Shown: one piece after another, positions 1 to 6,512 of the stretch
Layout of the letters: each line of letters begins with the position of its first letter
Position numbering within the stretch: the first letter of the stretch is position 1
Assembly (NCBI GenBank): GCA_035695045.1
Contig: DASSEX010000029.1
Coordinates: 1-15,434, forward strand
DNA: 15,434 nt
Source: DASSKP01 sp035695045
GTDB taxonomy: Bacteria; Actinomycetota; Actinomycetes; JAFAQI01
Direction of reading: 5' to 3'
The notes under the pieces: model-generated
Databases searched by the model: none
Told to the model about the DNA's origin: nothing
Seen by the model: the letters and a program-made list of their open reading frames with translations, nothing else
Program-made: the position numbers and the translations under genes

Positions 1-3
1 CAT
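1..3 (-). CDS. Possible start of a gene running off the left edge
   Basis: The first three bases read ATG on the minus strand. Eight bases upstream of it lies GGAGGG (about 12-17), a good ribosome binding site, and TTTGTAAC lies further upstream (about 30-37). This is the pattern expected for the start of a minus-strand gene lying outside the window. Only the start codon is visible, so no product can be named. Confidence 0.35.
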
Positions 4-157
4 GATGTGCACCCTCCGTAAGCGACTCGTTACAAAGGGTCGGCGGACTAGCCGCTGTTAGTCATGACGAACGAGGGTCATTCCCGATAGTCAGATGTGA
101 CTAGACGACCGTCGAACGCGCCCCGGGTATGCCCGGAAGCCAGGACATGTCCGGACA

Positions 158-313
158 CTACGCAGCGTTGCTGCGCTGCTCCATCGCGGCGATGTCTTCG
201 CTGTCTGGCCCGGTCGGGCTGGCCAGGTCGAGGAGCAACGACAGCGGCACACCGGCGGCCAGCAGGCGCATCGGGTGACGGCCGGACTCGTCCGGTCGGC
301 GCAGGTTCTCCAT
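158..313 (-). CDS. Small conserved-looking protein, probable N-terminal frameshift
   Basis: This minus-strand ORF of 51 residues starts at ATG 313 and contains HPMRLLAAGVPLSLLLDLA followed by GPDSEDI. From memory this resembles short uncharacterised actinobacterial proteins with an MRLLxxGVPLxLLxDL core; the function is unknown. ATG 313 has no ribosome binding site. A strong one (GGAGGTGAAG, 345-354) sits before ATG 341, which starts MSSSSELQHY in a different frame. Joining the two frames gives a natural-looking N-terminus, so a 2-base loss near 312-317, or a recoding or restart event, is likely. The unshifted frame runs on to 78 with a composition typical of a wrong frame (rich in Arg, Pro and Ala). 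Confidence 0.45.
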   Translation of the reverse strand: MENLRRPDESGRHPMRLLAAGVPLSLLLDLASPTGPDSEDIAAMEQRSNAA

Positions 314-354
314 AGTGCTGTAGTTCGGAGGAACTGGACATCGGCTTCACCTCC

Positions 355-373
355 AACCGGGTGAAACCCGGTT
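355..373. promoter_or_regulatory. Perfect hairpin just upstream of a strong Shine-Dalgarno
   Basis: The stem AACCGGGT pairs perfectly with ACCCGGTT around a 3-base loop. On the minus strand it ends directly before the GGAGGTGAAG ribosome binding site of the small ORF at 158-341. It could shape the 5' leader of that transcript. No known regulator is recognised. Confidence 0.4.
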
Positions 374-556
374 GCTCCCGTCGTACGATCTCCGTACACG
401 AGAAGGGAGGTGGTCCAGCGTTGTATAGCCATAGGACTCGTGAGGTGACTGTCCGCTAGTCGCCGTCTCCGGACTCGGTCTGAGCCGACGCCGCCGCCCG
501 CTTGCTGTAGGGGTGAGCTCGAGACGGCGCCCCGGCGAGTACCAGGCAGACACCAA

Positions 557-639
557 GCCCCCGGGCAGCCGGCCCGTCCAGCCGGCCCTCGTCCCTGACC
601 TTCGCGGTCGGCCGAGGAAGCGCCCGGGGGTTTCTGCTT
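557..639. terminator. Long-range GC-rich stem followed by T-rich run (possible terminator)
   Basis: CCCCCGGGC (558-566) is perfectly complementary to GCCCGGGGG (622-630), which is followed by TTTCTGCTT on the plus strand. The 55 bases between can fold further (two AGCCGGCCC repeats). This could be a plus-strand terminator or attenuator, but no plus-strand gene ends here. The remaining sequence from 374 to 652 shows no convincing ORF. Confidence 0.3.
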
Positions 640-652
640 GTCCGGTGAACCT

Positions 653-730
653 CTTAACGATCATGACGTAAAGCCCACATTCAGGCGGCCTGACGGGCTG
701 TTTCGTGGGCTTAACGTCATGATCGTTGAA
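653..730. repeat. Long hairpin repeat, copy 1 (downstream of the DUF559 gene)
   Basis: A 26-base left arm (653-678) pairs with a right arm (705-730) with three mismatches, around a 26-base loop. The arm core is AACGATCATGACGT and the loop side ends in AAGCCCAC. A near-identical hairpin lies at 1805-1883 with a different loop. The copy starts 3 bases after the minus-strand DUF559 stop codon, so it may end that transcript. It lacks a long T run, so a mobile-cassette border is also possible. Confidence 0.8.
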
Positions 731-733
731 GGG

Positions 734-1702
734 TCAGGCGAGGCCGAGGAGTTGCTGCGCCCTGCCGATCTCGGGCGAGCGCCGAGGGTCGAGCGCCGCA
801 ACGCGGGCCGGCGCGTCCGTGATCGCCAGCTCCAGCTCTCGCAGGAATCGTCCACTTGCGTGGAGGTCCGACTTCGACAACCGGAACGGCTCCCAACCGC
901 GGCGGGCCAGCCACCTGTCCTTCCGCTGGTCGTCGCCGTTCATCCGCAAAGGATCGTGGACCTCCTGACCGTCGTACTCGATCCAGATGAGCCACTGCCA
1001 GTAGCCCAAGTCTCCTTGGGCGAGTAGTACGTCGCCATTGAAGAGCTCGAGGTTGACCTCCGGCTCGGGGAGTCCGGCGTCGATGACGCAAAGCCGCACG
1101 GTCGTCTCCGGTGGTGAGTCGACGCCCTCGCGCGCGATGGCGAGGCGCTCGCGTCCGCGCCTCACCCACGGCACGCGCACCATCCGCTTCAGCACCGCCT
1201 CCATCTGTTCACGCGTGCAGATCTCGAACCGCAGTACGCCGTCAAGACGCTGCACAGCGGTGAGCCGAGACCTCTCGTAGCGCGCGAGGTCGATGGCCGT
1301 CCGCGCCGGCGAGGTCACCCGCAGCCCGCGCCAGAGGACGACATCTTCCGCCGGCAGATCGGCGAGCCGGCGAGTGATGCCCTGCCGGCTGCTCCGCGTC
1401 ACGTCGTCGCGGGCGACCGTGACGTCGATCGGCCGCGACGGCAGCGCCCACGCTTCCGGCCGCCAGGGGTGGCACTGGATAACCGCCGCGGTGGCGTGGC
1501 TGATCGCTGCATCCTCACGTTGCGTGGCCAGTGCAAGGCCGCACCGTTGGTGAAGGTCGTCGACCGCACCGCTGGGCAGCCAGAACCCACGAGCAGCCGG
1601 GGCGAACTCCCCGGCGCGCAGGGCCCTGCGCAGCTGCGCGCGTGAGGAGCCGGCGGCCCGAAGCTGGGCGGGCGTGACCCATTGCGGGTCGATGACGTCC
1701 AT
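734..1702 (-). CDS. DUF559 / AbiEi-like domain protein, putative PD-(D/E)XK nuclease fold
   Basis: This 322-residue protein begins at ATG 1702. Residues about 5-45 look like the winged-helix domain found at the N-terminus of AbiEi-type antitoxins and many actinobacterial DUF559 proteins (WVTPAQLRAAG, ending at RGFWLPSG). The C-terminal part (about 195-285) looks like a Vsr/DUF559 endonuclease-like fold, with E199 in SPPET, D231 in GDLGY and E242 in IEYDG as candidate metal ligands, and a closing RRGWEPFRLS. Such proteins are abundant in actinobacteria and their function is unproven. No partner toxin lies beside it. The gene stands alone between two matching hairpins. No clear ribosome binding site precedes the start. 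Cleavage activity is inference. Confidence 0.8.
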   Translation of the reverse strand: MDVIDPQWVTPAQLRAAGSSRAQLRRALRAGEFAPAARGFWLPSGAVDDLHQRCGLALATQREDAAISHATAAVIQCHPWRPEAWALPSRPIDVTVARDDVTRSSRQGITRRLADLPAEDVVLWRGLRVTSPARTAIDLARYERSRLTAVQRLDGVLRFEICTREQMEAVLKRMVRVPWVRRGRERLAIAREGVDSPPETTVRLCVIDAGLPEPEVNLELFNGDVLLAQGDLGYWQWLIWIEYDGQEVHDPLRMNGDDQRKDRWLARRGWEPFRLSKSDLHASGRFLRELELAITDAPARVAALDPRRSPEIGRAQQLLGLA

Positions 1703-1804
1703 GGCGGGGCAGGCTCGCGGCAGAACTCAGCCGGTTGAAGCCCGCGCGCCGGGCCTGTGGACGGTTGCCCAGGGCGGTGCGGGTGTGCCTATCCGCCCAT
1801 AACC

Positions 1805-1883
1805 CTTAACGATCATGACGCTAAGCCCACATTTCGGGGGTCAGAGGGCCTTGTCTCGTGGGCTTAACGTCATGATCGTTAAG
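1805..1883. repeat. Long hairpin repeat, copy 2 (upstream of the DUF559 gene)
   Basis: A 26-base left arm (1805-1830) pairs with the right arm (1858-1883) with one mismatch, around a 27-base loop. The right arm begins GTGGGCTTAACGTCATGATC, the same as copy 1. The loops of the two copies differ except at their edges (ATT at the start, TC at the end). It lies between the DUF559 start and the start of the plus-strand ATPase gene. Confidence 0.8.
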
Positions 1884-1945
1884 AAGGTCCCGGGGTTACC
1901 TCACCGCCCTCAGGTGTAACGGTCGCGACAGGTCACGCGTGCAGC

Positions 1946-2338
1946 ATGAGCGGGCATGACGGACAGGTGCCGGGACCACTGATGCGTCTGCAGCCCACCC
2001 TGGGCGCACCCGCGGCTGCCCGCGAGCACGTCGCCGACGCCTGCCGCGGCCGGCTGTCGCCCGAGGCGACGGAGGCCGCGCGCCTGCTCGTCAGCGAGCT
2101 GGTGACCAACTGCGTCCTGCACGCGCACTCGATGATCACCCTCGCCGTCGACTGCGACGGCGGGCACGTCGCGGTCGCCGTAAGCGATGACGGCGAGGAG
2201 ATGCCGCGGATGCGCGACGACGTCACCGACCACGACACCGGCGGGCGCGGCCTGCATCTGGTCGAGGCGCTCGCCGGCGAGTGGGGCATCAAGCCGCGCG
2301 AGGACGGCGGAAAGGTCGTCTGGTTCCGCCTGCCCTAG
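1946..2338 (+). CDS. GHKL ATPase, anti-sigma factor (RsbW/SpoIIAB-like) serine kinase family
   Basis: This 130-residue protein has the size and motifs of a stand-alone HATPase_c_2 domain. The N box is ELVTNCVLHA (E51, N55), the G1 box is SDDG (80-83) and the G2 box is GGRGLHLV (99-106). Family members bind ATP, and many sequester sigma factors or phosphorylate STAS anti-anti-sigma proteins. No sigma factor or STAS gene adjoins it here, so its partner is unknown. Actinobacteria carry many such orphans. ATG 1946 is used; ATG 1981 is a possible alternative, and neither has a strong ribosome binding site. Its stop shares the palindrome CTAG with the stop of the convergent phosphatase gene, so both genes end in TAG within the same four bases. 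Confidence 0.85.
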   Translation: MSGHDGQVPGPLMRLQPTLGAPAAAREHVADACRGRLSPEATEAARLLVSELVTNCVLHAHSMITLAVDCDGGHVAVAVSDDGEEMPRMRDDVTDHDTGGRGLHLVEALAGEWGIKPREDGGKVVWFRLP

Positions 2339-2976
2339 TCCTGCGGACGCACGGCCGCCGGGCGGAGCGCCTGCGAGAGGCGGTCGGCGATGAGCCGCGT
2401 GGCGGCGTCGATCTGCTGCGCCGCGACGCGGAACGCCTCGATCGGCCGGCGGTAAGGATCCGCGACGTCGTCGTCCGACGGCGACGCCGGGCGGACGTAG
2501 CCGCGTTGCGAGGCCGCTGCGTCGACCACCGCCCGTCCGCGATCGGCGGCGTCGTCGGACTGCGACTGCGCCATGACGTCCGCGACGTCGACCGCCTCCA
2601 CCAGCCGCGCGAACTCACGGATCGTGAACGTCCACCGCGACGCGCGCGGCATCATCGACACCGCCGCGGCGCGATGTTCACGTGTCGCCGTCAGCACGAG
2701 GTCCTGCGCTTCGAGGATGTCCCGGGAGAGCTCCCGGGCCGCGAACGCATCGGGGACGACACCCAGCTCGCCGAGTGCCGCCAGTGCGTCCGGCTCGATC
2801 GGATGCCCGACCAGGCCGTAGGTGCCGGCACTGCTCACGTCGACGAGCTGCGACGCCGCGTCGCCGAGCGAGTCACGCAGCCGCGACGTCAACATCGCCT
2901 GCCCCATCGGCGACCGGCAGATGTTGCCCGTGCAGACGAACAGGATGCGCATCGGTGCGCTTGACGAGGAAGCCAT
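2335..2976 (-). CDS. Low-molecular-weight protein-tyrosine phosphatase
   Basis: The active-site loop CTGNICRSP lies at residues 15-23 (nucleophile C15, arginine R21), and the general-acid aspartate is D173 in DPYRRP. These are the hallmarks of LMW-PTPs (Wzb/Etp/YwlE family), which remove phosphate from tyrosine or arginine and often control exopolysaccharide export. At 213 residues it is longer than the usual ~150, through a helical and acidic insert at about 130-170 before the DPYxRP motif. ATG 2976 is preferred because AGGG lies upstream; an inner ATG 2952 would give MRILFVCTGN. It is divergent from rmlD across 36 bases. A role in surface-polysaccharide control is inferred from this neighbour. 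Confidence 0.88.
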   Translation of the reverse strand: MASSSSAPMRILFVCTGNICRSPMGQAMLTSRLRDSLGDAASQLVDVSSAGTYGLVGHPIEPDALAALGELGVVPDAFAARELSRDILEAQDLVLTATREHRAAAVSMMPRASRWTFTIREFARLVEAVDVADVMAQSQSDDAADRGRAVVDAAASQRGYVRPASPSDDDVADPYRRPIEAFRVAAQQIDAATRLIADRLSQALRPAAVRPQD

Positions 2977-3012
2977 CAGCCGCCGACCCTAACGACCTCT
3001 AGGCTGCGGGCC
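2977..3012. promoter_or_regulatory. 36-bp divergent promoter between the phosphatase and rmlD
   Basis: On the plus strand TAGGCT (3000-3005) ends 7 bases before the rmlD GTG. On the minus strand TAGGGT (2991-2986) ends 9 bases before the phosphatase ATG. Both match the actinobacterial TANNNT -10 consensus, and their spacing places the transcription start at or within a couple of bases of the start codon. No ribosome binding site precedes rmlD, which fits a leaderless mRNA. Confidence 0.55.
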
Positions 3013-3885
3013 GTGAGTGGTTGGCTGGTCACGGGCGCAGGTGGCCAGCTCGGCAGCGATGTCGAGGATCTGCTGCACGCCTACAACGAGAAGTGCGTCG
3101 CGCTGGCGCGAGTCGACCTCGACATCACCGACCGCGACAGCATCGAGCAGGCCTTTGCCGACGTTCGTCCCGGCATCGTCGTCAACTGCGCCGCGTTCAC
3201 GAACGTCGACGCGGCGGAGACCGACGAGGAGGCGGCGTACGCCGTCAACGCCCACGGGCCCGCGCTGCTCGCGGAGATCTGCGCCGCGAACGGTGTACGG
3301 CTCGTGCACGTGTCGACCGACTACGTCTTCGCCGGTGACGCGACGACGCCGTACACCGAGAGCATGCGGCCCGCGCCCCGCACTGCCTACGGCCGGAGCA
3401 AGGCAGCCGGCGAGCAGGCGATCCTCACGTCACATGCCGACGCGTTCGTCGTCCGCACCGCCTGGCTGTACGGCGCCGCCGGGCCGAACTTCGTCAAGAC
3501 CATGGCGCGCCTGTCGCGCGACCGCGAGACCGTGGAGGTCGTCGACGACCAGCTCGGCACGCCGACGTGGACGTTGCATCTCGCCCGCGGCCTCATCGCG
3601 CTTGCCGTGTCCGACCGGCAGCCCGGCATCTGGCACTGCACCAACGAGGGCGAGGCGACGTGGTACGTCTTCGCGCGCGCGGTCTTCGCGGAGCTGGGTC
3701 TCGACCCGGCCCGTGTCCTGCCGACGACGACGGAGAAGTTCCCGCGACCGGCGCCGCGGCCGGCCTACTCCGTTCTCTCCGGTGACAAGTGGCGGGCCGC
3801 CGACCTGCCGGCGATGATGCACTGGCGCGACGCGCTGCATGAAGCCTTCGAGACGCTCACCGACGAGCTGACCGCCGCCGTCTGA
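3013..3885 (+). CDS. rmlD: dTDP-4-dehydrorhamnose reductase
   Basis: RmlD reduces dTDP-4-keto-L-rhamnose to dTDP-L-rhamnose, the last step of the pathway, using NAD(P)H in the cytoplasm. The 290-residue protein has the extended short-chain dehydrogenase layout: glycine-rich TGAGGQLG (7-14), STDYVF at 101-106 and the catalytic Y126-x3-K130 in YGRSK. TAWLYG and the C-terminal LRP-type reductase region follow. The GTG start is chosen because the Rossmann fold begins at once and a TAGGCT -10 box lies just upstream. rmlC, rmlA and rmlB are 6-9 kb away in this window. Its 3' end overlaps the end of the convergent antiporter gene by 29 bases. Confidence 0.93.
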   Translation: MSGWLVTGAGGQLGSDVEDLLHAYNEKCVALARVDLDITDRDSIEQAFADVRPGIVVNCAAFTNVDAAETDEEAAYAVNAHGPALLAEICAANGVRLVHVSTDYVFAGDATTPYTESMRPAPRTAYGRSKAAGEQAILTSHADAFVVRTAWLYGAAGPNFVKTMARLSRDRETVEVVDDQLGTPTWTLHLARGLIALAVSDRQPGIWHCTNEGEATWYVFARAVFAELGLDPARVLPTTTEKFPRPAPRPAYSVLSGDKWRAADLPAMMHWRDALHEAFETLTDELTAAV

Positions 3886-5395
3886 CCGCCCACCCGAGCG
3901 TTCCGAGCGTGATGACTCCGCTGAGGGCCACGCTCAGCCCGCTGCTCAGGCCGGCCCCCGGCAGGTCCTGCACGACCGCGAGCACGACGCCGAGCGCGAT
4001 GAGACCGAGAGCGAACGCGCCGGTGCCGGCCAACGCCGCCGGGCGCGCAGCCGCCTGGTCGGCCGCTTGTCGGGCGCGGTGCAAGGTGCTGGTCGCATGC
4101 CGCCGTGCCCACTCGTACTCCGTGCCGAGCACGAGCAGGCCCAGTGCGACGACGATCAGTCCCGGGCCCGGAGCGATGAGCAGGACTGCTCCCACCGACA
4201 GGAGCACGACACCGGCGAGCGTCACGAGCGCGCGGCGCGCGACTCGTGCCTGCGAGCGCACGATGAGCGCCAGCGCGAGGACGCCGTAGACGGCTGAGAT
4301 GACGTAGCGCGCCGTCTCGCCCGGCACGGCGAACTGCACGATGAACAGGCCGAGCAGGACGACGGCCCACCGCAGGTGGAAGCGAAGCCGCAGCAGTACG
4401 GCGAAGCCGAGCATCGTCTGTGCTGCGGTCAAGGTCGTCTCCGCGACCTGCCTGCTGTCGAGCGGCAAGGCGACGTGTCCGCCGCCGGCGATGTAGGCGA
4501 CCGGGAGCGAGCCGACGAGCAGCGTCCACTGGTTGACCTTGCTGGACAGCAGTGCGCCGAGCCCGTCGTCGGCGTTGCCGCGCATCGCCAGCAGGATCGC
4601 GACGATGAACTCCGGCGCCTCCGATGCCAACGGTGCCAACCACTGCACGAGCAACACCTTGTTGACGCCGAGCTGTGTGCCGGTGTCGATCAGCGCGTTC
4701 GCGAACGGCTCGGCGGAGGCAAGCACTGCCAGGGCCGAGAAGAAGAAGAGCACGCCGAGCAGGGTCCGGCGTGGCGGCGTCGGCAGCTGGGCGATGCGTG
4801 CCGGCGTGCCGATCAGCTCCGGCTCGGTCTGCGGTTGCCGGGCGATCTGCCACAGGTAGAGCCCGAACACGGCGAGCAGCACGAGGCCGAGCGCGATGTG
4901 GATCTGCCGGCTCAACGGCATCACGAAGCCGAGTACGCCGGCCACACCGACGAACGCGAGCTCGATGCGACGGCGCCTGCTCAGCACCAGCTCGCGCACC
5001 TTGCGACCGCGTCGCTTGGCGATCGCACGCAATCCGACGATGACGACGAGCGGCCAGCCGAGCCCGAGCACGAGCTGGTTCGCGCCGAGCAGGTTGGCCG
5101 CCGCGTAGTGCACGTATTCGGGATGCGAACCCGCGGTGTATGCGAAGTAGAGGTCGACGGCGTACTCCGGCAGGACGGCGATGAACGCAAGCAGCGCGAT
5201 GGCCAGGCCGCCGGAGATGTCGACCTGGACCGCCTCCGCCGCCCATGCGAGCAGGAAGCTCGCGGCGACGACCGCCGCACCGAAGACGAACAGCGCGAGG
5301 ACCGGCGCCGGATGCACACCGGATGCGCGAAGCACGACTGCCGGCATCGCGATCGCAAAGCAGAGGAGCAGTGGACGAACGATCCGGATGCTCAC
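3857..5395 (-). CDS. CaCA-family cation antiporter fused to a PGPGW domain
   Basis: This 512-residue polytopic membrane protein has two repeats typical of Ca2+/cation antiporters. The first centres on FIAVLPEYAVD (P76, E77) with NLLGANQ at 101-107. The second is LAPLASEAPEF (P261, E262) with SSKVNQW at 284-290. A further segment, APGPGLIVVALGLLVLG followed by TEYEWARR (408-432), matches the PGPGW transmembrane family, normally a separate small protein. Two more helices follow. The start is GTG 5395 with AAGGG upstream. The 5' leader carries a yybP-ykoY Mn2+ riboswitch (5468-5597), so Mn2+ efflux is a more likely role than Ca2+ exchange; this is inference. Databases often label such proteins sodium:proton or sodium:calcium exchangers. 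Confidence 0.85.
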   Translation of the reverse strand: MSIRIVRPLLLCFAIAMPAVVLRASGVHPAPVLALFVFGAAVVAASFLLAWAAEAVQVDISGGLAIALLAFIAVLPEYAVDLYFAYTAGSHPEYVHYAAANLLGANQLVLGLGWPLVVIVGLRAIAKRRGRKVRELVLSRRRRIELAFVGVAGVLGFVMPLSRQIHIALGLVLLAVFGLYLWQIARQPQTEPELIGTPARIAQLPTPPRRTLLGVLFFFSALAVLASAEPFANALIDTGTQLGVNKVLLVQWLAPLASEAPEFIVAILLAMRGNADDGLGALLSSKVNQWTLLVGSLPVAYIAGGGHVALPLDSRQVAETTLTAAQTMLGFAVLLRLRFHLRWAVVLLGLFIVQFAVPGETARYVISAVYGVLALALIVRSQARVARRALVTLAGVVLLSVGAVLLIAPGPGLIVVALGLLVLGTEYEWARRHATSTLHRARQAADQAAARPAALAGTGAFALGLIALGVVLAVVQDLPGAGLSSGLSVALSGVITLGTLGWAVRRRRSARR

Positions 5396-5467
5396 GATGA
5401 CCCTTCGATGCCGGGTGCCGCGGTCACATCCTCGCCCGGAAAAGCGGCGAGACCTCCGACCGCGGGC

Positions 5468-5597
5468 ACGGATGCCTGCTGGTCGAAGGTCTCGATCGCC
5501 TGGTGAGAGGCCGAAGAGCCGGGCTCCGCTGCCGAGACAGCGCCGCCGTGATGACGACTGCTTCGCCGCCCTTGCGGGCGTGAGCTACTCCCCTTCT
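5468..5597 (-). ncRNA. yybP-ykoY manganese riboswitch
   Basis: Read on the minus strand, the leader opens with AAGGGGAGTAGCT (5596-5583) and closes with GAGACCTTCGACC (5492-5480) then GCAGGCATCCG. These are the conserved 5' GGGGAGUAG and 3' GAGACCUUxG segments of the yybP-ykoY family, which binds Mn2+ and usually turns on Mn2+ exporters. GC-rich stems lie between (CGCCCGCAAGGGCG). It ends about 70 bases before the antiporter GTG. How it acts here is not visible: no clear terminator lies between it and the gene, so translational control is likely. Confidence 0.85.
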
Positions 5598-5638
5598 GCC
5601 CGCCAGTCTAGATCCCGGCGGGAGTGTTACTAGCCGCT

Positions 5639-6127
5639 TCAGTAGCGGACGCGACCCACGAGGTAGCTGCTCGAGTAGATCTTCTGCTTCGTCACGTACG
5701 TCCCGGAGTGGCGGGCGACCCAGGTGTAGCCGTTACCGGCGTACAGCGCGACGTGGTAGATGCCGCTCGGCCGGCCGTTGGACGTGTAGAAGATGAGGTC
5801 GCCCGGCCGCTTCTCGGACTTGCTGAGGTGCCTGGTCTCGCTCCACTGACCGGACGTGCTGTGCTGCAGGTAGTGGCCGGTCTGCTTGTACGCGTACTTC
5901 GTGAGGCCCGAGCAGTCGAACGCGTTCGGGCCGTCGGCGCCGTACCGGTACGGGTCGCCCTTCTGGTACGACGCGATCTGCACCGCCTTCTGCCGGAAGG
6001 TCAGCGTGGCGGCGTGGGCCGCCTGGCCGGAGCCGTCGGTGGTGCCGCCGCTGAGGGCGACGAAGCCGAGTGCCGTCATCAGCGCGATGAGGGCAAGGTG
6101 AAGCGAACGTCGGATGGACGTGGGCAC
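5639..6127 (-). CDS. Secreted NlpC/P60 cell-wall peptidase
   Basis: This 162-residue protein starts at GTG 6127 (AAGGGA upstream). It has a Sec signal peptide: basic MPTSIRR, a hydrophobic stretch about 9-27, and probable cleavage after AHA (37-39). The mature part is a single NlpC/P60 domain with C72 in FDCSGL, H125 in IYHVALYAG and H140 in ARHSG as the catalytic triad. Members hydrolyse peptidoglycan stem peptides, usually the D-Glu to diamino-acid bond. There is no added SH3 or LysM wall-binding domain, and the coding part is short for the family. Its long leader carries a c-di-AMP riboswitch, the usual arrangement for actinobacterial wall hydrolases. Confidence 0.92.
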   Translation of the reverse strand: MPTSIRRSLHLALIALMTALGFVALSGGTTDGSGQAAHAATLTFRQKAVQIASYQKGDPYRYGADGPNAFDCSGLTKYAYKQTGHYLQHSTSGQWSETRHLSKSEKRPGDLIFYTSNGRPSGIYHVALYAGNGYTWVARHSGTYVTKQKIYSSSYLVGRVRY

Positions 6128-6134
6128 GCGAGCG

Positions 6135-6314
6135 ATCCCTTCGGGACGCCTACGAAAGATGACCTGTCGGGTTAGGGCGCCGAAGTTGCCCTGCTCGCTG
6201 GACGAGCTACACCCCGTAGGAGGCCGAAACCGGACTCCGTAGTGCTTGGGTCTCCCGTTCCTGCCCCGTGCTTCTTCGAGGTGTCACGCATCCGGTGGGC
6301 AGGACTCGGCGATC
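6135..6314 (-). ncRNA. ydaO-yuaA cyclic di-AMP riboswitch
   Basis: Read on the minus strand, the leader contains the conserved blocks of this family in order: ATCGCCGAGTCCTGCC (6313-6298), GGAACGGGAGACCCAA (about 6262-6247), CTACGGGGTGTAGC, AACCCGACAGGTCA and CGTAGGCGTCCCGAAGGGA. It ends 7 bases before the GTG of the NlpC/P60 gene. In this family c-di-AMP binding lowers expression of the gene downstream, which in actinobacteria is often a peptidoglycan hydrolase. The assignment rests on motif order and the matching gene class. The 3' block overlaps the likely ribosome binding site (AAGGGA). Confidence 0.9.
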
Positions 6315-6325
6315 CGGGTGCGCCG

Positions 6326-6357
6326 CCCCGCCACGTCAGGCGGGGTCTTTGTGTTGT
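6326..6357 (+). terminator. Hairpin with T-rich tail, plus orientation
   Basis: CCCCGCC (6326-6332) pairs perfectly with GGCGGGG (6339-6345) around a 6-base loop and is followed by TCTTTGTGTTGT. This is the form of a rho-independent terminator on the plus strand, yet no plus-strand gene lies just upstream. It may stop read-through antisense to the riboswitch, or act as the first stem of the minus-strand leader. Confidence 0.45.
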
Positions 6358-6376
6358 CTAGCAGATTCTCGACAAC
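6353..6376. promoter_or_regulatory. Inverted repeat upstream of the c-di-AMP riboswitch
   Basis: GTTGTC (6353-6358) and GACAAC (6371-6376) form a 6-base inverted repeat spaced by 12. It lies in the region where the promoter of the minus-strand riboswitch-hydrolase transcript should be, so an operator is possible. No regulator can be named. Confidence 0.25.
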
Positions 6377-6512
6377 TGGCATTCCCACCTGCAGTGATCC
6401 GCGCGAAATATCGCCGCGGCGTAAGGAACAACTACCTCACAGGGTGCAAAAACCCTGACGCCAGCTGCAAAAATGTCGCACCGGCTGCACCGATGACGAG
6501 GACCCCCCTACA

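Noticed and set aside
734..1702. Complete type IV toxin-antitoxin system
   Set aside because: Only the AbiEi-like/DUF559 protein is present; no AbiEii-type toxin gene adjoins it, and the HTH/nucleotidyltransferase-like gene at 6684 is distant and degenerate.
3765..5246. Long minus-strand ORF of 493 residues
   Set aside because: It is rich in Arg, Ala and Gly with no fold or motif, and is the out-of-frame shadow of the antiporter gene on the same strand.
4376..5506. 376-residue plus-strand ORF
   Set aside because: Low-complexity charged sequence antisense to the antiporter; the antiporter has clear family motifs and a riboswitch.
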